DNA from: DATLFA01 sp039934635
Lineage (GTDB): Bacteria; Actinomycetota; Acidimicrobiia; Acidimicrobiales; WLNW01
Direction of reading: 5' to 3'
DNA: 48,740 bases
NCBI GenBank assembly: GCA_039934635.1
Contig: JBDTLT010000017.1
Span: forward strand, 1-48,740
This document shows, piece by piece, positions 9,855-17,737 of the stretch. The notes below the pieces were generated by a model. That model worked only from the letters and a program-made list of their open reading frames with translations. It was not told the DNA's origin and did not search any database. The stretch's first letter is position 1, and each line of letters opens with the position of its first letter. The translations under genes were made by a program, and so were the position numbers.

Positions 9855-10988
9855 GTGACCTCCACCCCTGCGATCACTATCCCCGCCGGCATGTTGCCCC
9901 GAGACGGACGCTTCGGCTGCGGCCCCTCCAAAGTTCGCCAGGAGGCGATCGTCGACCTACTCGGCGCCGCGCCCACCTATCTCGGCACCTCGCATCGCCA
10001 GCCGACCGTGCAGTTCACGGTCGCCGCGCTGCGCAACGGCCTGCATGAGATGTTCGCCCTGCCCGACGGATACGAGATCATGCTCGGCAACGGCGGGTCG
10101 ACGCTGTTCTGGGACGCCGCCTGCTTCTCGTTGATCGAACGCAAGAGCCAGCACCTGTCCTTCGGTGAGTTCTCGTCGAAGTTCGCGGCGGCCTTCAAGT
10201 CCACCCCGTTCCTCGAGGCACCGCAGATCATCGAATCTCCGGCCGGCACGCGCCCCGACCTCGAGATCTCGGGCGACGTCGACCTCTACGCGCTCACGCA
10301 CAACGAGACGTCGACCGGTGTGATGATGCCGCTCGAGCGGCCTGCCGGCGTCGCCGCCAACAAGTCACTCGTCGCGGTCGATGCGACTTCGGGCGCGGGC
10401 GGGTTGCGCTTTTACCCGCACAACGTCGACGTCTATTACTTCGCCCCGCAAAAGTGCTTCGCCAGCGATGGCGGCCTCTGGATTGCGGCAGTTTCGCCGG
10501 CCGCCGTCGAGCGCATCGAACGCATCGCACAATCGGGCCGCTGGATACCGGCGATCCTCGATCTCGACCAGGCACTGCAGAATTCACGCAAGGACCAGAC
10601 CCTCAACACGCCCGCGTTGGCCACGCTCTTCTTGATGGTGCACCAGATCGATTGGATCAACGGCAACGGCGGCTTGTCGTGGTCGGCCGGTCGCTGCGAT
10701 CGCTCGGCCGAGTACATCTATTCGTGGGCCGAAGCGAGCGACTACGCAACCCCGTTCGTCTCGGCGGCCGCCGATCGATCCCACGTCGTCGCCACGATCG
10801 ATCTCGACGCATCGATCAGCGCCGACACGGTGGCCAAGGTGCTGCGCAAGAACGGGGTGCTCGATACCGAGTCCTACCGCAAGCTCGGCCGCAACCAGCT
10901 GCGCGTGGCGCTCTTCCCCGCCATCGACCCCGACGATGTGCTGGCCCTGACCCAATGCATCGACCACGTGGTCGCCGCGTTGCAGTAG
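9855..10988 (+). CDS. serC: Phosphoserine aminotransferase
   Basis: 377 residues from a GTG start (VTSTPAITIPAGMLPRDGRF). The open frame continues far upstream, but that part is antisense to the aminotransferase. It converts 3-phosphohydroxypyruvate to phosphoserine using glutamate. The family pattern FGCGPSKVRQEAI, LGTSHRQPTVQ, LGNGGSTLFWDA and the PLP Lys region YFAPQKCFASDGGLWIA match the mycobacterial/actinobacterial SerC subtype. Its C-terminus (DTESYRKLGRNQLRVALFPAIDPDDVLAL) is also typical. It works with serA in this window. The start has a -10-like CATAGT 6 nt upstream. Confidence 0.93.
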   Translation: MTSTPAITIPAGMLPRDGRFGCGPSKVRQEAIVDLLGAAPTYLGTSHRQPTVQFTVAALRNGLHEMFALPDGYEIMLGNGGSTLFWDAACFSLIERKSQHLSFGEFSSKFAAAFKSTPFLEAPQIIESPAGTRPDLEISGDVDLYALTHNETSTGVMMPLERPAGVAANKSLVAVDATSGAGGLRFYPHNVDVYYFAPQKCFASDGGLWIAAVSPAAVERIERIAQSGRWIPAILDLDQALQNSRKDQTLNTPALATLFLMVHQIDWINGNGGLSWSAGRCDRSAEYIYSWAEASDYATPFVSAAADRSHVVATIDLDASISADTVAKVLRKNGVLDTESYRKLGRNQLRVALFPAIDPDDVLALTQCIDHVVAALQ

Positions 10989-10994
10989 CCGGGG

Positions 10995-11030
10995 CGGAAC
11001 CCGGTCCTCAAGGCGGAGCGTTCGGGGCCG
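10995..11030 (+). repeat. Possible degenerate copy of the dispersed intergenic repeat
   Basis: The gap between serC and the GT87 gene contains CCGGTCCTCAAGGCGGAGCG followed by TTCGGGGCC, sharing blocks (CCTCA, GCGG, GGGGCC) with copy A. The match needs several gaps and may be chance in GC-rich DNA. Confidence 0.25.
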
Positions 11031-11040
11031 ATGAGAACGT

Positions 11041-12297
11041 GTGGCACTCGCGGCTTCGAATTCGTCGGTTTCCCCACCCCGCGCCGGCGCGCTCGACCTC
11101 GGCGGTGACTTACTCGGAGCACCGTGGCTGACCCGTGTCGCACGGGCCGTGGCCGTCGCCCTCGCCATCGCCTTCGCCGTGGCACTCGCGTCGGGAACCG
11201 GCGCCAAGACCGCGACCGGCCGGCTGGGCGGCGACTACCCGGCCTTCTACGCCGCGGGCCGATTGATCACCAGCCCCGACCGCGCCGCCATGTACGACCC
11301 GGCGCAACAGGCGGCGACACAGCAAGGCTTGTTCCCCGGCGACCGCGACGACGGTCTATTGTACTTCGCCTACCCGCCGCATACGGCGCTCGCCTACGTG
11401 CCGCTCTCGCATCTCCCCTACCGGCTCTCGTATGCGTTGCACACGTTGTTGATGGTCGGCGCCACGGTGGCGGCGCTGTATCTCGTGCGCCCGATGCTGC
11501 CGCTCGTCGATCGCCATTTCGAACTCGCGGTGATCGGGGCAGTCGCGTTCTACCCGATGTACCGCGCGATCACGGGCGGTCAGAACACCGCGCTGACCCT
11601 GCTCCTACTCGCAGGATCATGGCGCGCCGTCGGCGCGCGGCGTGATGTTGTCGGCGGGGCACTGCTCGGTCTTTTGTTGTTCAAGCCACAGTTCGCGTTG
11701 CCGATCATCGGTCTGCATCTGCTCGCGCGGCGCTGGCGCGTCGGTGTCAGCGCGGCGCTGACTGCGGTCGCGTGTTGGGGCATCGGTGCGGCGCTGCTGG
11801 GGGTCGACTGGCTGGGCCACTGGCTCGACTCGGTACGCTTCTTCAGCGATCTCGACGCGGACGTCAACCGCCGCAACGCGGTGTCGTTTCTCGGCGTTGC
11901 CGACACGGTGTTCGGCGTCGGCGACCGCACCGGACGGGTGCTCGGCGGGACTCTGGCGTTGGCCACTGTCGTCGCGTTGATCTTGTTGTGGCGCAACCAC
12001 GGCCGACGCGACCTCTGCGCGCCGATGATCGTGGCCTTGCCGGCGATCGTGTTGATCTCGCCCCACGCGATGTTCTACGACGCTGGCTTGTTGGTGCTGC
12101 CGATCGGCGCGCTCTTGGCCGCGAGACACGTCCACGTACGCTGGGCCGCCGTCGTGTTGTGGTTAGCCGGCATCCTCGACGTCTTCAAGCCGGCCATCGG
12201 TTTGACACCGGTATTCGCAGTGACGATCGCCGCGTTCGTGATCGCGCTCGTCAATGCTCGGCGCTACGAACCACTACCGAATGGGGTGGTCGCATGA
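11041..12297 (+). CDS. GT87-family polyprenyl-phosphate-sugar glycosyltransferase, membrane
   Basis: 418 residues from a GTG start. The protein is a polytopic membrane protein with about nine to ten hydrophobic helices. The loop after the first helix holds GGDYPAFYAAGRLITSPD, AAMYDP and FAYPPHTALAYVPLSHLPY, the hallmark of DUF2029/GT87 (mannosyl- or arabinosyl-type GT-C enzymes that use polyprenyl-phosphate sugars at the outer membrane face). A conserved GGQNTALTLLLLAGSW follows. Its stop overlaps the start of the GT2 gene by 4 nt (ATGA), so the two are translationally coupled; the GT2 probably makes the polyprenyl-phosphate sugar that this enzyme consumes. Confidence 0.8.
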   Translation: MALAASNSSVSPPRAGALDLGGDLLGAPWLTRVARAVAVALAIAFAVALASGTGAKTATGRLGGDYPAFYAAGRLITSPDRAAMYDPAQQAATQQGLFPGDRDDGLLYFAYPPHTALAYVPLSHLPYRLSYALHTLLMVGATVAALYLVRPMLPLVDRHFELAVIGAVAFYPMYRAITGGQNTALTLLLLAGSWRAVGARRDVVGGALLGLLLFKPQFALPIIGLHLLARRWRVGVSAALTAVACWGIGAALLGVDWLGHWLDSVRFFSDLDADVNRRNAVSFLGVADTVFGVGDRTGRVLGGTLALATVVALILLWRNHGRRDLCAPMIVALPAIVLISPHAMFYDAGLLVLPIGALLAARHVHVRWAAVVLWLAGILDVFKPAIGLTPVFAVTIAAFVIALVNARRYEPLPNGVVA

Positions 12298-13112
12298 CGT
12301 CGATGACGTACCAACTACTCGAGTACGCGACACCCGAACTGTCCATCGTGATCCCTGCGTACAACGAGCAAGCGCGCATCGGACGAACGCTCGACTCGAT
12401 TGCGTCGTTCCTCGCAGAGCGGTCGGTCCACTGCGAAGTCATCGTCGTCGACGATGGATCGACCGACGACACCGGAGCGATCGTCGAAGCGCGTCAGCCC
12501 GACTTCGTCAGCTTGCGGCTGTTGCGCTGCGAACGCAACGGCGGCAAGGGCCGCGCCGTGCGCCTCGGCATGATGGTGGCGCGCGGCCGGGTGCGCCTGT
12601 TCATGGACGCCGACAATTCCACCGACATCCGGGAGTTCGAGCGGCTCAACGAAACTGCGGCCAGCCATGCGACCCTGCCCGACGTGGTCATCGCCTCGAT
12701 CGCGACGCCGGGCAGTCACATCGAAGGCCCGCAGCCGCGGACGCGGGCGGTGCTCGGACGAATGGGCAGCGCGCTCGTGCAACGCACCGTGCTGCCGGGC
12801 ATCCACGACACGCAACGCGGCTTCAAGCTGTTCACTGCCGAAGCAGCAGACGCGATCTTCTCTCGCTGCCGGATCAACGGCTGGGGCTTCGACATCGAAG
12901 TGCTCGCGGTTGCCCGCTCGCTCGGCTTTCACATCCTCGAGGTCCCGGTGCACTGGCGCCACGAAGGGGACAGCCGCGTCGGCGCGACCGCGTATCTGAC
13001 GACGCTCATCGACGTGGCGCGCGTGCGCCGGCTGGTGCGCAAGACTCGGCGCAGCGCCGGCGAAGGCTCACGGCAAGATGCCGACACGCGCCACGGGTTG
13101 CGGGTTGGTTGA
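12294..13112 (+). CDS. GT2 polyprenyl-phosphate glycosyltransferase, ALG5/DPG-synthase-like
   Basis: 272 residues. Start ATG overlaps the GT87 stop (ATGA). A GT-A fold is indicated by LSIVIPAYNEQARIGRTLDS, VVDDGSTDDT (54-60), and the metal-binding DAD at 105-107 in RLFMDADNST. The stretch GIHDTQRGFKLFTAEAADAIFSR ... WGFDIEVLAVARSLGFHILEVPVHW is characteristic of dolichyl/undecaprenyl-phosphate glucosyl- or mannosyltransferases such as ALG5. It would charge a polyprenyl phosphate with a hexose from a nucleotide sugar on the cytosolic face. No C-terminal membrane anchor is seen. The 3' end overlaps the convergent carboxylase gene by 45 nt. Confidence 0.85.
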   Translation: MTSMTYQLLEYATPELSIVIPAYNEQARIGRTLDSIASFLAERSVHCEVIVVDDGSTDDTGAIVEARQPDFVSLRLLRCERNGGKGRAVRLGMMVARGRVRLFMDADNSTDIREFERLNETAASHATLPDVVIASIATPGSHIEGPQPRTRAVLGRMGSALVQRTVLPGIHDTQRGFKLFTAEAADAIFSRCRINGWGFDIEVLAVARSLGFHILEVPVHWRHEGDSRVGATAYLTTLIDVARVRRLVRKTRRSAGEGSRQDADTRHGLRVG

Positions 13113-14579
13113 GCGGCCTTCGGTCGCGACCTGCAGACCCTCGAGCAGAAGGTTGCGCAACTCGCGCGGATCGATCAAGTCGTCGAACGTGAGGCCTTGC
13201 GCCGACTTGTAGCTCGATTCGAGTTCTGCCTGCGCGAGCAATGAGGTCGTGTCATCGCTGGCGTGGGTCGCCTTCGACGATCCCCGCGCCGGCATCGCAC
13301 CCATCGTCGCACCCGGGAACGCGTAGCTACGGCTGTTGCCGGTGAATCCGAGGAAGCCCATGATGCAACCCCCGAACCCGTAGGCCTTGCGAAACGTGAC
13401 GTGGAACTTGATCGTCGTCGTGCGCATCTGCGCTGCGAACATGCGACCGCCGTAGCGCAAGATCGACGCGCGCTCGGCTTCGCTGCCCGCCATGACCCCA
13501 GGGTTGTCGCCGAGGAAAATGAGCGGCACGTGGAACGAATCGCACACCTCGATGAAACGCGCCCCCTTCATCGCGCCATCGGAATCGACGGCGCCGCCCT
13601 TTTCGGACGGCTGATTCGCGACGATGCCGACAGGGTGGCCACCCAGGTGCGCCAGCGCGCAGATCATCGTGCGACCGAAGTCGGGCTGCACTTGAAAGAA
13701 TTCGCCGTCGTCGACGATGACCGACACGACCTCGCGCATGTCGTAGAGACGACGACCGTCGACAGGAACCAACTCGAGCAACTCGGGCACGAGTCGCGGA
13801 CCGCGATCGAGACCATCGGAACGCACCGGCGCGTAGCCCCACGCCGACGATGGGAAGTAGCTGAGGTAGGCACGGATCAATTGCAACGCGCCCTCGTCGT
13901 CCTTGGTCACGTTGTGCACCGTGCCCGCGGTGACCGCGACCTGCGCGCCGCCGAGCGAATGCTTGTCGATCACTTCGCCCAAGGCTTCTTTGACCAACGG
14001 TGGCCCCGCAGTGAACACCGCGCTGTTGGCGGCCATCACGGTCCAGTCCGCGACGGGTACCGCCATCGCGCTATGACCCGCCGACGCACCGAGCACCGCG
14101 GTGATGAACGGAACATGGCCCGAGAGGTGCGCTTGGATGATGAGGTCGGTCGGCGCGCGCATGTGCGATTCGCCCGGCATCGCGGGACGGTGGCCCGCAC
14201 CGTCGAGGATCAAGATGTGCGGACACCGCTCCTGCAGCGCAATCTCGCCCATGCGGTAGCGCTTGGCGGTCGAACCGCTGCCGATCGAGCCGCCCAACAC
14301 GGTGAAGTCTTCGCAGCCCACGACCATCGGCCGCCCGTCGATACGGGCCCACCCGCAGACGAACGCGTCGCTCGGGATGTCGCCGCCGACCAACGGGCCG
14401 ATCTCGCGAAAGCTTCCCGGATCGACGAGCAAGTCGATGCGTTCACGGGCGGTGAGGCTGCCCCGGCCATGGTGCTTGTCGATCTTTTCGGGCCCGCCCA
14501 TTGCCCGGGAACGTTGCTTGCGCCCCGCAAGGTCGGCGAGGCGCGGACCCCAATCGTTCGGTAGATCCTCGGTCGGCAT
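13068..14579 (-). CDS. Acyl-CoA carboxylase carboxyltransferase (beta) subunit
   Basis: 503 residues. ATG at 14579 follows an AGGGGGAA ribosome site. It is a tandem crotonase-fold carboxyltransferase: first half with KHHGRGSLTARERIDLLVDPGSF, GGSIGSGSTAKRYRMGEIA and GASAGHSAMAVPVADW; second half with GIVANQPSEKGGAVDSDGAMKGARFIEVCD, FLGDNPGVMAGSEAE and RKAYGFGGCIMGFLG. It transfers CO2 from biotin to an acyl-CoA (acetyl-, propionyl-, methylcrotonyl- or other). No biotin carboxylase or biotin carrier is in the window, so the alpha subunit must be encoded elsewhere. The C-terminus ends in VGILP. It is the last gene of an apparent operon with the 126-aa protein and homospermidine synthase, though the 52-nt gap holds repeat copy B. 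Confidence 0.88.
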   Translation of the reverse strand: MPTEDLPNDWGPRLADLAGRKQRSRAMGGPEKIDKHHGRGSLTARERIDLLVDPGSFREIGPLVGGDIPSDAFVCGWARIDGRPMVVGCEDFTVLGGSIGSGSTAKRYRMGEIALQERCPHILILDGAGHRPAMPGESHMRAPTDLIIQAHLSGHVPFITAVLGASAGHSAMAVPVADWTVMAANSAVFTAGPPLVKEALGEVIDKHSLGGAQVAVTAGTVHNVTKDDEGALQLIRAYLSYFPSSAWGYAPVRSDGLDRGPRLVPELLELVPVDGRRLYDMREVVSVIVDDGEFFQVQPDFGRTMICALAHLGGHPVGIVANQPSEKGGAVDSDGAMKGARFIEVCDSFHVPLIFLGDNPGVMAGSEAERASILRYGGRMFAAQMRTTTIKFHVTFRKAYGFGGCIMGFLGFTGNSRSYAFPGATMGAMPARGSSKATHASDDTTSLLAQAELESSYKSAQGLTFDDLIDPRELRNLLLEGLQVATEGRSTNPQPVARVGILP

Positions 14580-14590
14580 CAGTTCCCCCT

Positions 14591-14620
14591 GGCTTCCCGC
14601 TCTGTAGGGCCGCTCGGGCC
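14591..14620 (-). repeat. Dispersed intergenic repeat, copy B
   Basis: Minus-strand reading begins GGCCCGAGCGGCCCTACAGA and continues GCGGGAAGCC. It sits just upstream of the carboxylase ribosome site and matches copy A and copy C, with one extra base in the middle. Confidence 0.65.
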
Positions 14621-14631
14621 ACGCCTCCGGC

Positions 14632-15012
14632 TCATCGACAATTCTGCATGAATTCGGCGAGGAATTCCCGAGCCACCGGACCCTGCGGATCGAGACCGTC
14701 GTACGATTCGCAGGCGAGGCGGCGCAACTCGCTCTGGTCGCACTGCAACTGTTCCGCGCGTGTCTCGAAGCTGGCGAACGGCGCGTCGAGGCCCCGGAAG
14801 GGATTCTCCGGATCCTCGGCCTCGAGGTCTTCGCGTGTCTTCGTGCCGAGGTCCTTGACGATGTCGTGCACGACCTTGGCCGATCGACTCACCAGTTCTT
14901 CGCAGCTGCCCGCGGATGCGGGATCGAGATCGGAGCTGCCCCGCGAGATCAGCACCCCGACCACTACCGCGATCACCACCACGAGCGCGCCGAGGACGAT
15001 GCCCCTGCTCAT
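14632..15012 (-). CDS. Small membrane-anchored protein of unknown function
   Basis: 126 residues. ATG at 15012 begins 2 nt after the stop of homospermidine synthase, so the two are surely co-translated. Residues 4-23 form one hydrophobic helix (GIVLGALVVVIAVVVGVLIS), then a polar exported-looking domain containing four Cys (SCEELVSRSA, EQLQCDQSEL, RRLACESYDG, FMQNCR) that could form two disulfides if outside the cell. I recognise no family. The coupling to a polyamine enzyme is the only clue to its job. Confidence 0.65.
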   Translation of the reverse strand: MSRGIVLGALVVVIAVVVGVLISRGSSDLDPASAGSCEELVSRSAKVVHDIVKDLGTKTREDLEAEDPENPFRGLDAPFASFETRAEQLQCDQSELRRLACESYDGLDPQGPVAREFLAEFMQNCR

Positions 15013-15014
15013 GT

Positions 15015-16571
15015 TCACTTGGTGGCGACCTGCAACGGATAGGCGAGGAACGAGTCGAACTGCCACAGATCGTCGGCGGTCGGCACCGTCTTGCCGCCCC
15101 AAGCCGTGAACAAGTGCCGGCGCTGCACCAATGGGGTCCAGTCACTCTGCACGGAAGGACACGGCCCGAGATACGGGTTGGCGATGGCGAGGACTTCGTC
15201 GTGCGGCAGATCGTCGGGCACGTTGAAGCCTTGGTCGGGATGGTTGATCATCCAGAACACGGCGCCGAGTACCGATGCCGCGACTTGCAACGTGGTGGCG
15301 TTCTGGCCGGGCACCAACGCACGAGTCTCTTCGATATCGAGTTGCGAGCCGACCCACCACGCGTTGAGGTCGTGGCCCATGAGCAACACCCCGAGTTCGT
15401 CGCGGCCATGAGTGACCTCGTCTTGCATGATGCGCAACCGCGGCTGCAATTCGAGCCCGCGCATACGCAACTCGTGCAACGAATCCATGGCGGCGTCGGT
15501 GGGCAGATACGCATAGTGCACGGTCGGCCGGTAGATCGGCCGCTGACCGTCGGCCACCGTGAGATGCTCGGTGATCGACAGGGCCTCGCCATGGCGGATG
15601 ACCATGCCGATGATCTGCCCGCCGAGCGGGACCCACGAGTAGACGAACGTGTCCATGCCCATCTGCGACAGGCAGATCTGGCTGCACGGGCCGTAGTCGT
15701 AGGTGTGGGCGGCCGCCGGCAGTCGTCGTTCATGGGTGCCCCAGCCGAGCTCGGACGGCGCGATGCCCTCCTCGTAGAAGCCTTCGATCGACCAGGTGTT
15801 GACGAACTCGTCGACTTCTTTCGGGCGGTCGGTCACTTGCGTGTCGCGCTCGCTGATGTGGATCACCTTGACGCCGGTGTGCATCGCGATGCGGGCGTAA
15901 TCGCGCGCCTCGCGAGCGCGTTGGATCGCACGGCGTCGCGTGGCCGTGAGCTTGACGCGTCGCGTCTTGGTGCCGCCGGCGAGCATCGCGTCGGCGATGT
16001 CGTCGAGCGCGACTTTGGTCCAATGCGACACGAGACCGGGGTTTGCGCCGTGATCGACAACGGCCGACGGACCAGGGTGCGACCACTCGGCGATCTGCCG
16101 CCGCAAGAGTCGATGGCGGAAGTACAACGTGCGCTCGGTCGGCGGCGTGGCGTCCGCGCTGCCGTAGGGGTCCCATTCTTCGACCGAGGTGTTGATGTAC
16201 AGCACGCCGTTGTCGTGGCACCACTGCAAGATCGTGCCCGCGTCGATGTTCCAGGCGAGATCGATGAGCAGGTCGCCGGGGCCCAGGTGTTTGGACAACA
16301 GCTCACCGATGTTCTCGGGAGTGATGCGGGCACGGCGATAACGCGCACCGGCGGCGAGCGTCTCGGGGATCTTCGAGCGCAGGTCCTCGAAATCCATCAC
16401 CGTCAGCTTGCGGAAGTCCATGTCGAGATGCCGCAACAACAGCGGCTGCAGGCACTGCGACACCGATCCGCAACCGAGCACGAGCACACGTCCCGGGAAG
16501 CGCAGCCGGAACTGCGGGATCTTGACCGGGCGACGGGCGGGTGTGGGGCGATTCGATTTCTGTACGGGCAT
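15015..16571 (-). CDS. Homospermidine synthase
   Basis: 518 residues from the ATG at 16571; GGAGG lies 13 nt upstream, which is rather far, but no better in-frame start exists. The saccharopine-dehydrogenase-like Rossmann fold is plain: GRVLVLGCGSVSQCLQPLLL (28-45). The family blocks LIDLAWNIDAGTILQWC, YINTSVEEWDPYG, AVVDHGANPGLVSHWTKVAL and the C-terminal LNAWWVGSQLDIEE region match bacterial homospermidine synthases (Blastochloris type, ~480 aa), which join two putrescines, or spermidine and putrescine, with NAD+ as a transient acceptor. The N-terminal ~25 residues are an extra basic tail. It heads the operon with the 126-aa membrane protein. A related saccharopine-reductase-like function cannot be excluded. 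Confidence 0.85.
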   Translation of the reverse strand: MPVQKSNRPTPARRPVKIPQFRLRFPGRVLVLGCGSVSQCLQPLLLRHLDMDFRKLTVMDFEDLRSKIPETLAAGARYRRARITPENIGELLSKHLGPGDLLIDLAWNIDAGTILQWCHDNGVLYINTSVEEWDPYGSADATPPTERTLYFRHRLLRRQIAEWSHPGPSAVVDHGANPGLVSHWTKVALDDIADAMLAGGTKTRRVKLTATRRRAIQRAREARDYARIAMHTGVKVIHISERDTQVTDRPKEVDEFVNTWSIEGFYEEGIAPSELGWGTHERRLPAAAHTYDYGPCSQICLSQMGMDTFVYSWVPLGGQIIGMVIRHGEALSITEHLTVADGQRPIYRPTVHYAYLPTDAAMDSLHELRMRGLELQPRLRIMQDEVTHGRDELGVLLMGHDLNAWWVGSQLDIEETRALVPGQNATTLQVAASVLGAVFWMINHPDQGFNVPDDLPHDEVLAIANPYLGPCPSVQSDWTPLVQRRHLFTAWGGKTVPTADDLWQFDSFLAYPLQVATK

Positions 16572-16615
16572 GGGCGCGCGAACACCTCCGAAAGGGGCCG
16601 GGGACGGGAGCGCCC

Positions 16616-16621
16616 ATCGTA
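16616..16621 (-). promoter_or_regulatory. -10 box of the homospermidine synthase operon
   Basis: TACGAT on the minus strand, about 45 nt before the ATG, leaving a short leader that contains GGAGG (16585-16589). Confidence 0.35.
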
Positions 16622-16669
16622 ATGGCACGCGCCAGCGCGGGTCGGACACGGGCCGGCGAGCGGCCCCGC

Positions 16670-17026
16670 TCAGCTGCGGACGAGCACGCCCAGGTTCCAT
16701 CCGACGACGAGGGCGTACCAGACGTTGACCGCGCCGAGCGACCACGCGACGCGCTGGGGGAAGCGGGTGCGCAACGCCAGCGCCACCACGACCACGATGC
16801 ACGCGAACTTGACCAGTGAGGACTGCAACGTGGAGTCGATGACGCCTTGCATCAGCGGGTTGGATTCGCTGCCACCGCGGTTCAACACGGCCCGCGTGGT
16901 GACGAGATCCGCGATGTTGAGGAAGACGAGCCAGGCCAGCAGCGAATGGCAGACCTGCCATGCGTCGAGTCGGGCAAGCGACCGGGGCGGGTGGTGTGTG
17001 AGGGGCGCAGGACGAGTGGAACTCAC
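16670..17026 (-). CDS. DUF5658-like small integral membrane protein
   Basis: 118 residues from a GTG at 17026. Three hydrophobic segments are visible (about 30-50, 66-88, 94-114). The first contains the family-like pattern LNIADLVTTRAVLNRGGSESNPLMQ (Asn-x-x-Asp-x-x-x-Thr then Glu-x-Asn-Pro), which I associate with DUF5658. No function is known. It is monocistronic, with a TAGGGT -10 box 7 nt before the GTG and no ribosome site, so the message is probably leaderless. Confidence 0.7.
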   Translation of the reverse strand: MSSTRPAPLTHHPPRSLARLDAWQVCHSLLAWLVFLNIADLVTTRAVLNRGGSESNPLMQGVIDSTLQSSLVKFACIVVVVALALRTRFPQRVAWSLGAVNVWYALVVGWNLGVLVRS

Positions 17027-17033
17027 GGCCGAG

Positions 17034-17039
17034 ACCCTA
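17034..17039 (-). promoter_or_regulatory. -10 box of the DUF5658-like gene
   Basis: TAGGGT, 7 nt before the GTG start; leaderless geometry. Confidence 0.5.
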
Positions 17040-17104
17040 GCAGCCGAACGACATTGAAAGATATCGGAAATGGTCAGATACGCATCAAACGTTGATTCGC
17101 GTCC

Positions 17105-17737
17105 TCAGGGACCCGCCAGCACGTCGGTGATGATCCGGGCCATCGTGGTCTGCAGGTCACGGCGCTCGACGCCCCAATCTTCGAGGCCGCGCCGATGGGC
17201 GGCGACATGGCTGAGCATCGAGGTGAGCACCGCCGCGACCGCCCGGGCCTCCCGACCATCGTCGTTCGTGGGTCCGGCCGCGACTGCTTCGAGCGCCAGG
17301 GTCACGCCGTTGAGCAGGCGCGTGCGGATCTGGCGGAACCGCTGATCGCCCTCGAGCGACGCATGGTCGATCACCGTCATGAGCGTCCCGTTGCGCGCCC
17401 AAAAATCCAAGAATCCGTGGGCGAGCGCCAGGGACGAGTCGGACGCGGCCGCCGGGTCCCATCGACGAGTGGAGACCAATGCTCGGAGTTCCGCGGCACC
17501 TTGGTCGGCCAGCGACTCGGCCAACGCCAGCACGGCGGACTCGACGCCGGGGAAGTATTGGTAGAACGTGGCCGGCGAGGTGCCGGCTGCGCGCGCGATA
17601 TCAACGACCCGTACGGCCCGGTAGGACGATTCGTCGAGTAGATCGCGGGTGCCGTCGAGCAGCCGTTGCCGGGTGTCGCGACCGCGGCGGGAAACGCCGC
17701 GACCGCTACGAACCGGGACTACTCGATCGGCTTCCAC
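17105..17737 (-). CDS. TetR-family transcriptional regulator
   Basis: 210 residues from a GTG at 17737; TTG further upstream (17767) is possible. The N-terminal helix-turn-helix is recognisable: TRQRLLDGTRDLLDESSYRAVRVVDIARAAGTSPATFYQYFPGVESAVLAL, with Tyr-Gln-Tyr-Phe where the family usually has YxHFxxK. The C-terminal all-helical ligand domain is divergent, so the effector is unknown. The start overlaps the end of the upstream LppM-like gene by 19 nt, so the two are probably co-transcribed. Actinobacterial TetR repressors of this type often control fatty-acid or lipid genes, but no operator was identified here. Confidence 0.88.
   Translation of the reverse strand: MEADRVVPVRSGRGVSRRGRDTRQRLLDGTRDLLDESSYRAVRVVDIARAAGTSPATFYQYFPGVESAVLALAESLADQGAAELRALVSTRRWDPAAASDSSLALAHGFLDFWARNGTLMTVIDHASLEGDQRFRQIRTRLLNGVTLALEAVAAGPTNDDGREARAVAAVLTSMLSHVAAHRRGLEDWGVERRDLQTTMARIITDVLAGP

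Noticed and set aside
8514..10988. 824-residue open frame on the plus strand
   Set aside because: The first ~447 residues are antisense to the aminotransferase; only the part from the GTG at 9855 matches a family (SerC).
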